Positions 1 through 7,637 of a stretch of DNA of 64,000 nt are shown here, in pieces; positions within the stretch are counted from its first letter, which is position 1, and the number at the start of each line of letters is the position of its first letter. The position numbers and the translations under genes are program-made. This DNA is from Anaerobacillus sp. CMMVII (GTDB taxonomy: Bacteria; Bacillota; Bacilli; Bacillales; Anaerobacillaceae), in assembly GCF_025377685.1 (NCBI RefSeq), contig NZ_JACEHK010000015.1, forward strand, positions 248,001-312,000, written 5' to 3'. The notes below the pieces were generated by a model. That model did not search any database. It saw nothing but the letters and a program-made list of their open reading frames with translations, and was not told the origin of the DNA.

Positions 1-3
1 ATA

Positions 4-1022
4 ATGGATCTCAATATTATTTGGTTTATCCTGTTAGGTGTTTTAATAATTGGTTATGCCGTTTTAGATGGTTTTGACTTAGGGATAGGGACGCTATTTT
101 TTACGCTTGGAAAAACAAAAGAAGAGAAAAAGACGCTTATAAATTCCATCGGTCCTGTTTGGGACGGGAACGAAGTTTGGTTATTAACTGCAGGTGGTGC
201 TCTTTTCGCAGCCTTTCCTTTCGTTTATGCTACAGTCTTTAGTGGCTTTTACTTAGCGATGTTACTCGTATTGTTTGGGTTGATTTTCAGAGCTATTGCA
301 GTTGAATATTATTTTAAAACTGAAGATGATCCGCATCTGCAAAACTGATGGGCAGGCTATTTTTCATTGGCAGTCTTCTCCCAGGGTTCCTTTTTGGGGT
401 AGCTATGGGAAACATTGTTGTAGGTATTCCAATGGACTCTATGCAAAACTATTCAGGTACTTTCTTTAATCTATTAAATCCATATTCGCTACTTTTAGGA
501 ATTGTAGGTTTAGTTGGCTTTTTACTCCAAGGGACAACGTACACAATTATTAAAACGGAAGGTGCTATCCAACAAAGAGCGATTCGGTTAACGAAACTAT
601 TTAGCGTCTTAATAATTGTAGCTTGGGTGTTAGGTACATTAACAGCGCAAATTTATGCGCCACATATGTATACGAATTACTTTAACTATCCTATCTTGTT
701 TATTATTCCATTAACAACAGTGGCCGGTCTACTAGCCATTCCAATGCTTCTTTCGATTGGTCATTATGGAAAGTTATTTATCGCAAGTTCTGTAGTTATT
801 GCAACGAAAATTGCTACGCTTGCTGCTGGGATGTTCCCTAACCTAGTATTTTCTACAAACTCAGCGACTAGTTTGACAATTTATAATGCATCATCAACAG
901 ATTTAACATTGCGAGTGATGCTGATCGTTGCGCTTATTGGTATGCCTTTAGTCATTACGTATACAATTTACGTCTATTATGTATTTCGTGGTAAGGCAAC
1001 TTCAGAGCGCCATGGCTATTAG
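4..1022 (+). CDS. cydB: Cytochrome bd ubiquinol oxidase subunit II (one frameshift)
   Basis: Subunit II of the membrane-bound cytochrome bd quinol oxidase, which reduces oxygen to water at low oxygen tension. The N-terminal part reads MDLNIIWFILLGVLIIGYAV followed by the typical GFDLGIG segment and the PVWDGNEVW motif of CydB. The frame stops at 346-348 after DPHLQN and resumes one frame over as GRLFFIGSLLPGFLFG. Adding one A to the A4 run at 341-344 restores DPHLQKLMGRLFFIGS, so this is probably one intact gene of about 339 residues with multiple membrane helices. It ends 3 nt before cydD. cydA is expected just left of the window. The first ATG is at position 4, so upstream signals are not visible. 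Confidence 0.93.
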
Positions 1023-1025
1023 AAA

Positions 1026-2747
1026 ATGATGAATAAGAGATTGAATGAATTGGCAAAAATCAAAGGGAAGATTTTCGCCTTCTTCACTTCATTTGCAATC
1101 ATTTCTGGTGTACTAGCAATTACTCAAGCCTATCTTATTGCTAGTATTGTAGATGCAGTATTTTTGAAAGGTAAGGGGCTAACAGATGTATGGCCCCTAT
1201 TTTTATTTCTTCTAGTAGTTTTTAGTAGTAGGGCTGCTGTATCCTTTATTAATACGAGTTATGGAGTAAAACTAGCAAGCTTTGTAAAAATCAATTTGAG
1301 AACTAAATTAGTCGATAAGCTATCCAAGTCGAATACTGGTGAGCTCTATGAGGAGAAAACAGGAAAACATGTGAGTGTTCTTACAGATGTAGTAGATCAA
1401 CTTGATGCTTATTACACAAGCTTTTTACCACAGTTAATGCAAGCTGGGGTTATTCCATTAATGATTGTCATTGTCGTTTTCACACAGAACATCTACTCCG
1501 GTTTGATTATGCTTGTGACAGCGCCGTTAATTCCCGTTTTTATGATCATTATTGGAAGCATGACGGAAAAGAAATCACAAGAACAGATGGATAGTATGAT
1601 CAAGTTTTCGGGGCATTTTCTAGATGTTCTTCAAGGGCTAACCACCCTGAAAATATTTGGACGAAGCAAAACGCAACGTTCGGAAATTGTCAGGATGAGC
1701 GATCAATTTCGTGATACGACAATGGCTGTCTTGAAAATTGCTTTCCTTTCAGCGTTAATGCTTGAAATTTTAGCAACGCTTGCGACTGCGATGATTGCAG
1801 TTGAAGTTGGTTTGCGACTTGTTTATGCACACCTAACGTTTCACACTGCATTTTTTGTTCTGCTGTTAGCTCCGGAACTCTATTTGCCTTTGAAAAACCT
1901 AGGAGCTAGTTTCCATTCTGGTAAAAATAGTATTGCCGCAGCAGAAACAATTTGGGAAGTCTTAGACAAGAAAGAAACTAACCAGATTTGGGGAGATAAA
2001 AAGCTTACAAGTGATGGGAAATTAACTATTAAACTTAAGAACATTTCGTTTCAATATAAAGAGCATAATCCAATTTTGGAAAATATAGATGTAACGATTG
2101 CCACAGGGGAAAGAGTGGCGTTTGTCGGAAGGAGTGGCTCTGGAAAAACGACTCTCTTAAAAGTAATCTTAGGAATGCTTTCCCCTACTACAGGACAGGT
2201 GGTTGTTAACGGAACCCCGTTAACTGAACTACAAGAAGAGCAATGGCTAAATCAAATTGCCTACGTATCTCAAGAGCCTTACTTATTTTCAGGCACGATT
2301 GCGGAGAATATCCTAATGGGAAACCAAGGAGCGAGTAAGGTAGAGGTAATCAGAGCAGCTAAGGAAGCGGGAGTAGACCGCTTTGTAAATGACTTACCTA
2401 AAGGGTATGAAACTTGTGTAGGGGAAGCAGGACTAGGTCTTTCCGGTGGTGAAAAGCAAAGAGTAGCATTAGCGAGGGCCTTTTTAAAAAGAGCTTCGCT
2501 TGTCTTACTTGACGAGCCAACAGCAGGATTAGATCTTGAAACGGAACAAGTATTAAAAAAGGCGATTGAAAAGCTATCAAAAAATGCCACTGTTATCACA
2601 GTTGCTCACCGTTTCCAAACGATTGCTGCTGCCGATAAGATTGTGCTTTTTTCAGAAGGAAAAGTGGCTGGAATAGGAACTCATGAACAGCTAAAAAATG
2701 AAAATGAGCTTTATCAAAGGCTTTTTACACAAGATAAGAATTTATAA
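1026..2747 (+). CDS. cydD: Thiol reductant ABC exporter subunit CydD
   Basis: One half of the CydDC heterodimeric ABC exporter, which moves thiols (glutathione or cysteine in studied bacteria) across the membrane and is needed to assemble cytochrome bd. The 573-residue protein has an N-terminal six-helix transmembrane domain (about 1-310) and a C-terminal nucleotide-binding domain with Walker A GRSGSGKTT, signature LSGGEKQRVALARAF, Walker B LVLLDEPTAGLD and a late H-loop AHRF. The start is ATG ATG 3 nt after cydB, with no clear Shine-Dalgarno, so translation is probably coupled. Neighbours cydB and cydC support the assignment over a generic multidrug exporter. Confidence 0.92.
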   Translation: MMNKRLNELAKIKGKIFAFFTSFAIISGVLAITQAYLIASIVDAVFLKGKGLTDVWPLFLFLLVVFSSRAAVSFINTSYGVKLASFVKINLRTKLVDKLSKSNTGELYEEKTGKHVSVLTDVVDQLDAYYTSFLPQLMQAGVIPLMIVIVVFTQNIYSGLIMLVTAPLIPVFMIIIGSMTEKKSQEQMDSMIKFSGHFLDVLQGLTTLKIFGRSKTQRSEIVRMSDQFRDTTMAVLKIAFLSALMLEILATLATAMIAVEVGLRLVYAHLTFHTAFFVLLLAPELYLPLKNLGASFHSGKNSIAAAETIWEVLDKKETNQIWGDKKLTSDGKLTIKLKNISFQYKEHNPILENIDVTIATGERVAFVGRSGSGKTTLLKVILGMLSPTTGQVVVNGTPLTELQEEQWLNQIAYVSQEPYLFSGTIAENILMGNQGASKVEVIRAAKEAGVDRFVNDLPKGYETCVGEAGLGLSGGEKQRVALARAFLKRASLVLLDEPTAGLDLETEQVLKKAIEKLSKNATVITVAHRFQTIAAADKIVLFSEGKVAGIGTHEQLKNENELYQRLFTQDKNL

Positions 2748-2935
2748 AAATCTTAAGGGTGTCTAGCGCAAGCCACCCACGAGGTTAAATAACCTTGTTC
2801 ACTCCGAGGCAAAGCTGCATGCATGAAATCTAGAAGTAACATATGATGTGAACGAGGTCAGTAGCTTTTGTCGGGGCTAAACGGGGAAAAAGCACTGCAC
2901 TTTTTCCTAGGGCGTTTGCGCTTTTCTGATAATTA
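2748..2935. repeat. Dispersed intergenic repeat, family D copy 1
   Basis: The 232-bp gap between cydD and cydC is filled mainly by a GC-richer non-coding element. Read on the minus strand it begins AGAAAAGCGCAAACGCCC, continues through TAGCCCCGA and ends at GCTAGAC. A second copy with the same order of landmarks lies at 46139-46268. No reading frame of note is present. The insertion separates two genes normally co-transcribed, so cydC may depend on read-through. Confidence 0.6.
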
Positions 2936-2979
2936 ATAAACGAAAAACTGTCGTTTGTAGAGATCGAGGTGAGGATAAA

Positions 2980-4698
2980 GTGAAAGAACTTTTTACACTA
3001 ACTAAAATAATGATGTCTGAAAAGAAAGCAATCTTTCTGGCTATTCTCCTAGGCTTTATCGCGTCTATTTCTTCTGTAGGCTTAATAGGAACTGGGGGCT
3101 ATTTAATTTCTCAATCAGCACTTCATCCTCCATTATATACTCTTACTTTAACAATCCTATTTGTTCGCTTTTTTGGACTATCGCGAGCAGCTAGTCGTTA
3201 CGCTGAACGTTACTTTTCCCATAAAGCGACATTTACGATCTTAGGTAAGCTACGAGTCTATTTTTACGATAAAATTGAGCCCTTAGCTCCGGCGTTATTC
3301 GCTACGTACCGAAGCGGGGATTTGCTCTCGAGAGTCGTTGCTGATGTAGATCGACTTCAATATTTTTTCTTGCGAGTTTTCTATCCACCGCTTGTCATGA
3401 TTGTCGTCTTTATTACTACAGGGGTAGTCATCTACACATTTTCAATAGCAATGGCACTCGTTTTACTTGGGGGTGTATTGATCGTTGGTATTGCAATTCC
3501 ATTGTTCTTTACATTTTTTACTCAGAATATTGGCTTACAACTAAGAGAAAAGCGCTCACAGTTGTCAGTAACCATCACTGATTTTTTATATGGCTTTAAT
3601 GATTTAAGAACTAATCAGCGGCTAAAAGATAAGCTGACGGATATCAATCAGATCTCAAGAGACTTAGTCGCCGAACAAGAAAAAGATGGAATGCTCTCAA
3701 GTAAAGGGGAGAGCATTAGTGGATTGATGACATTTCTAACAGCATGGATGATGCTAATAGTCGGTGTAACCTTGGTTGATGCAGGTCAGCTTAATGGTGT
3801 TTTCTTAGCGATGTTAGTTTTGATTACGTTAACTGTTTTCGAAACGGCTACACCAATGGCAATTATCCCAGGACATATTGAGGAAAGTAGAGTAGCCTCG
3901 GAGCGTCTGTTCAAATTAACAAATAATCAAAACGAACAAAAGGGTAGATCCACGGAAAAAATTGACGTCCCTACAGCTCCAGTTAAAATTACTGTTGATC
4001 GCGTATCATTTGCTTATCCTAGTGAAGAACGTTTTGCATTAAAAAACATTCAACTACTAATTGAGGAAAAAAAGAAAGTGGCCATTGTGGGGGCGAGTGG
4101 CTCTGGGAAAAGTAGTTTTTTACAGTTATTATTAAAATTTTATGATAATTACCGTGGTGATATTTGGTTAGGGGATTGGAATCTTAAGGACCTTAGTGAG
4201 GAAGATGCGAGGTGCTTTTTCGGAGTTGTCGCTCAAGAAAACCACTTTTTTAATCAGACAATTCGGGCGAATTTATTGTTAGCAAAGCCTGAAGCGACAG
4301 ATGAAGAACTTGAAGAGATTTTGAAATCTGTGGCCCTCCCTCACATCAAACTTAATGATGTCTTGAGTGAAAAAGGAACATCACTTTCAGGTGGAGAACG
4401 CCAACGGCTAGCCATTGCCAGAATGGTGTTAAAAGACTCACCGATTTGGTTATTAGATGAGCCGACAACTGGATTGGATGCCTTAACCGAGCAAGAAGTT
4501 TTATCGGTATTATGGCCAAAAGTTGAAGGGAAGACTGTGGTATACATTACCCATAAATTAGTAGGACTAGAAAAAATGGATGAAATTATCGTCTTTGATA
4601 AAGGTACCATTATTGAACAAGGATCATACGAAGCACTATTGAAGAACAAGGGATATTTTTATGATTTGAAGCAGTTAGAAGTTGAAAAGATTAGCTGA
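2980..4698 (+). CDS. cydC: Thiol reductant ABC exporter subunit CydC
   Basis: Partner of CydD in the CydDC exporter required for cytochrome bd maturation. The 572 residues contain an N-terminal transmembrane domain (about 1-310) with RSGDLLSRVVADVDRLQYFF near residue 110, typical of CydC, then an ATPase domain with Walker A GASGSGKSS, signature LSGGERQRLAIARM and Walker B WLLDEPTTGLD. The start is GTG at 2980, preceded by GAGGTGAG at a good distance. A perfect hairpin with a T-run follows the stop, which ends the cyd transcription unit. Confidence 0.92.
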   Translation: MKELFTLTKIMMSEKKAIFLAILLGFIASISSVGLIGTGGYLISQSALHPPLYTLTLTILFVRFFGLSRAASRYAERYFSHKATFTILGKLRVYFYDKIEPLAPALFATYRSGDLLSRVVADVDRLQYFFLRVFYPPLVMIVVFITTGVVIYTFSIAMALVLLGGVLIVGIAIPLFFTFFTQNIGLQLREKRSQLSVTITDFLYGFNDLRTNQRLKDKLTDINQISRDLVAEQEKDGMLSSKGESISGLMTFLTAWMMLIVGVTLVDAGQLNGVFLAMLVLITLTVFETATPMAIIPGHIEESRVASERLFKLTNNQNEQKGRSTEKIDVPTAPVKITVDRVSFAYPSEERFALKNIQLLIEEKKKVAIVGASGSGKSSFLQLLLKFYDNYRGDIWLGDWNLKDLSEEDARCFFGVVAQENHFFNQTIRANLLLAKPEATDEELEEILKSVALPHIKLNDVLSEKGTSLSGGERQRLAIARMVLKDSPIWLLDEPTTGLDALTEQEVLSVLWPKVEGKTVVYITHKLVGLEKMDEIIVFDKGTIIEQGSYEALLKNKGYFYDLKQLEVEKIS

Positions 4699-4699
4699 T

Positions 4700-4727
4700 A
4701 AGACTGTCTAGTGACAGTCTTATTTTT
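4700..4727 (+). terminator. Intrinsic terminator after cydC
   Basis: Stem AAGACTGTC / GACAGTCTT with loop TAGT, followed by a TATTTTT run. It directly follows the cydC stop codon. Confidence 0.85.
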
Positions 4728-4750
4728 AGTATGGAAAATTTTATAAAAAA

Positions 4751-4770
4751 ATAGTTGCAATTCACAAATA
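4751..4770 (+). promoter_or_regulatory. Operator-like motif upstream of the MarR-type regulator
   Basis: ATAGTTGCAATTCACAAATA at 4751-4770 matches the 20-mer at 5317-5336 (ATAGTTGCAATTTGCAAATA) at 18 of 20 positions. The two copies sit upstream of the regulator gene and of the permease gene. This suggests the binding site of the regulator itself; that role is inferred. Confidence 0.55.
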
Positions 4771-4834
4771 TATATCATATACTTTGATTAAGAGATAATT
4801 GCAGATTACAAGTATTTAAAAGGAGGCGGTATAG

Positions 4835-5284
4835 TTGGAAAATATTCGTGAACTGTTTCAAATCTTAACCAGAAGATTCGGCTTTCTTAATAAGAACTGT
4901 TGTTCCATCGGCGAATTTGAAATTTCGATGATTCATAGTCATATATTATTTGAAGTCGAGCGGAGAAACAAACCTTCAATGCAGGAAGTAGCCGAAGCAT
5001 TAGGAACGGATATTACCACGTTTTCCCGTCAAATTCAGACGTTAGTAAAAATGGAGTTAGTCGAGAAAACACCTCATGAAGAAGATCGACGTGTACAACT
5101 ATTATCATTAACGACACAAGGGAAGTTTGTAACAGGGGCCATCGATCAACAAATGAAAGATTACTTAGAGGAAATATTTTCACACTTAGGTGCAGACGAA
5201 AGAGAAATGGTCATTCAATCAATCAAGTTATTGAATGAAGCAATGGCAAAATCATCAAGGTGTTGTCAGCCAAATATGTTTTAG
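4835..5284 (+). CDS. MarR-family regulator with two Cys-Cys pairs
   Basis: A 149-residue MarR-type winged helix-turn-helix protein. The DNA-binding region is visible as MQEVAEALGTDITTFSRQIQ (about 50-69) followed by the wing EEDRRVQLLSLTTQG. It has cysteine pairs close to both termini, C22-C23 (NKNCCS) and C143-C144 (SRCCQP). That is unusual for MarR proteins and suggests sensing of a thiophilic metal, metalloid or oxidant. The start is TTG at 4835 behind AAGGAGGCGG. The next gene is an ArsP-like permease with its own cysteine motif, and both genes carry the same upstream 20-mer, so autoregulation and control of the permease are likely. The inducer is unknown; trivalent arsenic or antimony would fit the partner. 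Confidence 0.85.
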   Translation: MENIRELFQILTRRFGFLNKNCCSIGEFEISMIHSHILFEVERRNKPSMQEVAEALGTDITTFSRQIQTLVKMELVEKTPHEEDRRVQLLSLTTQGKFVTGAIDQQMKDYLEEIFSHLGADEREMVIQSIKLLNEAMAKSSRCCQPNMF

Positions 5285-5309
5285 CTGGAGGGTATTCCAG
5301 CTTTTCATT
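5283..5309 (+). terminator. Weak terminator between regulator and permease
   Basis: Stem AGCTGGA / TTCCAGCT with a short loop and a modest T-rich tail, overlapping the stop codon of the regulator. It may reduce read-through into the permease, which has its own operator motif. Confidence 0.5.
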
Positions 5310-5316
5310 TAGAGTG

Positions 5317-5336
5317 ATAGTTGCAATTTGCAAATA
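5317..5336 (+). promoter_or_regulatory. Operator-like motif upstream of the permease
   Basis: ATAGTTGCAATTTGCAAATA, near-identical to 4751-4770. It holds TTGCAA twice, spaced by one base. It lies 20 nt before the permease start codon, so a bound repressor would also block ribosome or polymerase access. Confidence 0.55.
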
Positions 5337-5356
5337 AAATTCAGGAGGAATTTATC

Positions 5357-6217
5357 ATGGACCACTTTACAAGTTTTTTACTGTTAGCATTAGAACTTAC
5401 CTTATTATTTATAGGAATCTCATTTTTAATTAATCTACTAAAAGGGTTTATCCCGTTTGAAAAACTAGAAAAGTATCTAAGTGGGAAAAATCCAATTATC
5501 GGTGTTGGAGCTGCAATACTGCTGGCATTTGTGACACCCTTTTGTTCTTGTTCAACGATCCCAGTAATCGTTAATTTGTTACAGCAAAAAGTTCGTTTTG
5601 GTATTGTTATGGTTTTCTTATTTGCATCACCAGTTCTTGATCCAACCATTATTACATTAATGGCTGTTCTGTTAGGGCCAAAGGTTGCCTTGTTTTATAC
5701 ATTAATAACGGCCATATTAGCAGCAGTCATCGGTATTGCTCTAGAAAAACTAGGTTTTGAGAAATATGTAAAAAACGTTGTAATGAGTGGGTATGAAAAA
5801 ACAGAGAAGAGATTTAGTTTAAAGGATAGTTTGCGAGAAACCCTCGCTCTAATGAAGTCTGTTTATCCCTATATTATCATTGGTGCTGCGATCGGCTCGA
5901 TCATTAAAGGGCTAGTTCCCACAGAGTTTATCGCGACTTATTTTGGCGGAGAAGCTTGGTGGCTCGTGCCAATTGCAGCTGTCGTTGGTATTCCCTTGTA
6001 TATTCGCCTCTCTACAATGATACCGATCTCGCAAATTTTAATTGTAAAAGGTATGGCCCTTGCCCCAGTGATGGCGTTAATGATTAGCTCAGCAGGTGCA
6101 AGTTTACCAGAGATTGCTTTGCTAAATTCAATTTTTCAAAAAAAATTAGTTGTCGCATTCGTTGGGTCTGTAATTACATTAGCAACCTTTTCTGGACTAT
6201 TATTCTATATCATATAA
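5357..6217 (+). CDS. ArsP-like permease (UPF0718/DUF318 family)
   Basis: Integral membrane permease of 286 residues with about eight hydrophobic segments. Residues 60-70 read TPFCSCSTIPV, giving the C63/C65 pair in a membrane segment that is the hallmark of the DUF318 family. Characterised members such as Campylobacter ArsP export trivalent methylated or aromatic arsenicals. The start is ATG at 5357 behind CAGGAGGA (5342-5349); an in-frame ATG at 5321 lies inside the operator motif and has no ribosome site. The gene follows a cysteine-rich MarR regulator and precedes a Cys-Cys peptide and a CGCGG-family protein. The substrate is inferred from the family; a redox or other metal role cannot be excluded. 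Confidence 0.85.
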   Translation: MDHFTSFLLLALELTLLFIGISFLINLLKGFIPFEKLEKYLSGKNPIIGVGAAILLAFVTPFCSCSTIPVIVNLLQQKVRFGIVMVFLFASPVLDPTIITLMAVLLGPKVALFYTLITAILAAVIGIALEKLGFEKYVKNVVMSGYEKTEKRFSLKDSLRETLALMKSVYPYIIIGAAIGSIIKGLVPTEFIATYFGGEAWWLVPIAAVVGIPLYIRLSTMIPISQILIVKGMALAPVMALMISSAGASLPEIALLNSIFQKKLVVAFVGSVITLATFSGLLFYII

Positions 6218-6230
6218 GGGGGTGAACAAA

Positions 6231-6332
6231 GTGAGTTTATTAAAGAAACTTTTAGGAAGTAAAGAGACAAAAAAAGACCAGTCTTGTTGCCAAGTGAAAA
6301 TTGAGGAAGTAAAAGAAACAAAGAAAGCTTAA
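6231..6332 (+). CDS. Small Cys-Cys peptide, 33 residues
   Basis: A short reading frame starting with GTG at 6231, 13 nt after the permease stop, with AGGGGGTG (6217-6224) as a good ribosome site. It begins MSLLKKLLGSK, has a single CC pair within DQSCCQVKIEEV, and is highly charged (many Lys and Glu) with no membrane segment. Its position and pairing of cysteines suggest a small thiol or metal-binding partner of the permease, such as a metallochaperone. I know of no assigned function. The codon structure and Shine-Dalgarno make it a likely real gene. Confidence 0.7.
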   Translation: MSLLKKLLGSKETKKDQSCCQVKIEEVKETKKA

Positions 6333-6394
6333 GTGACATTGCTCACCGCGAGTTGGAAAAATTTACGTTACAATAACGGTGAGGAGTGGTGTAT

Positions 6395-6661
6395 ATGAAA
6401 ATGAAAAGCTGGTCTTGTGCCCTTGAGCACGGTGAGTATGAAACAAATCGTGATCTAGTAATAGCAGAAGCACTTGAGGCTGTCGCAGAGACTGCCAAAG
6501 GATTTCATGTAAATCTTGTTACACCGCATACGTTTGGTAATCCAGATGAGTATTTAACCCCACTATTAAAAGAGAAATTTTATGACGAAATTGACGTAAA
6601 ATATATTGATCAATGCGGCTGCGGCGGATACGTGCTCCGAGTTGAAGTTATGGCACCTTGA
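6395..6661 (+). CDS. CGCGG-family putative radical-SAM-modified RiPP protein
   Basis: An 88-residue protein with the conserved core VNLVTPHTFGNPDEYL (about 39-54) and a C-terminal DQCGCGGYV motif (C74, C76). I recognise this as the family described in protein family collections as CGCGG putative rSAM-modified RiPP, in which the Cys-Gly motif is the predicted modification site. The start chosen is ATG at 6395 behind GAGGAG at 6381-6386; upstream in-frame GTG codons overlap that ribosome site. It lies 62 nt after the Cys-Cys peptide and probably in the same transcript as the permease. No radical SAM enzyme is present in this window, so either the maturase is elsewhere or the protein acts unmodified. 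A metal- or selenium-related role is speculation. Confidence 0.8.
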   Translation: MKMKSWSCALEHGEYETNRDLVIAEALEAVAETAKGFHVNLVTPHTFGNPDEYLTPLLKEKFYDEIDVKYIDQCGCGGYVLRVEVMAP

Positions 6662-6699
6662 GAGAGGTGTTTTTTTTTGTTTGGTAAATAAAAGAATGA

Positions 6700-7612
6700 A
6701 GTGCGCTCGCGCCGCACAGTAAATGGTAAAACCAGTCTCATAAAAGTGAAATGTGTCCCGCGACCTCCCAGTAAATGGTGAAACCAGTCTCATAAAAGTG
6801 AAATGCGCCCCGCGTTCTCCTAGTAAATGGTAAAAACGGTCTCGTAAAAGTGAAATGCGTCCCGCTATCTCCTAGTAAATGGTAAAAACAGTCTCATAAA
6901 AGTGAAATGCGTCCCACCCTCTCCTAATAAATGGTAAAAACAGTCTCATAAGTGTGAAATGTGCCCCGCTACCTCCTGGTAAATGGTAAAAACAGTCTCG
7001 TAAAAATGAAATGCGCCCCGCATTCTCCTAGTAAATGGTAAAAACGGTCTTACAAAAGTGAAATGCGCCCCGCGTTCTCCTAGTAAATGGTGAAAACGGT
7101 CTTACAAAAGTGAAATGCGCCCTGTCTTCTCCTAATAAATGGTAAAAACGGTCTCGTAAAAGTGAAATGCGTCCCGCGTTCTCCTAGTAAATGGTAAAAA
7201 CGGTCTTACAAAAGTGAAATGCGCCCCGCGTTCTCCTAGTAAATGGTGAAAACGGTCTTACAAAAGTGAAATGCGCCTTTCTTTCTCCTAATAAATGGTA
7301 AAAACAGTCTCATAAAAGTGAAATGCGCCCCGTGACCCTCCTAGTAAATGGTAAAAATAGTCTCGTAAAAGTGAAATGCGCCCCGCATTCTCCTAGTAAA
7401 TGGTAAAAACGGTCTTACAAAAGTGAAATGCATCCCGCGCCCTCCTAATAAATGGTAAAAACAGTCTCATAAAAGTGAAATGTGCCCCGAGACCTCCTAG
7501 TAAATGGTAAAAACAGTCTCGTAAAAATGAAATGCGCCCCGCAAAACCCTAATAAATGTAAAGAAACGGTGTCGTAAAAGAAAAATGTGGCCCTCGCCCC
7601 TTTATGTAACCG
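6700..7612. repeat. 52-bp tandem repeat array, about 17 units
   Basis: About 17 consecutive imperfect units of 52 bp. A typical unit has TAGTAAATGGTAAAAACGG, then TCTCATAAAAGTGAAATGCG, then a variable GC-rich tail such as CCCCGCGTTCTCC. The first and last units are degenerate. Units near 7029 and 7185 repeat as a block of three (156 bp apart), showing expansion by block duplication. Because 52 is not a multiple of 3, no protein frame persists across units. The array fills the gap between the CGCGG gene and the convergent NERD gene. Confidence 0.93.
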
Positions 7613-7637
7613 TAAAAAGAAATAGTTCGGAGTAAAT

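Noticed and set aside
4-1022. cydB as a genuine pseudogene
   Set aside because: A single A restores the family sequence, cydD and cydC are intact, and the same kind of loss recurs across the window, so a read error is more likely.
6566-6793. Minus-strand coding frame through the start of the tandem array
   Set aside because: The unit length of 52 bp shifts the frame at each repeat; the frame ends after two units and has no ribosome site.
6700-7612. CRISPR array
   Set aside because: The units are contiguous 52-bp tandem repeats with similar, not unique, tails. There are no spacers of 30-40 bp and no cas genes.
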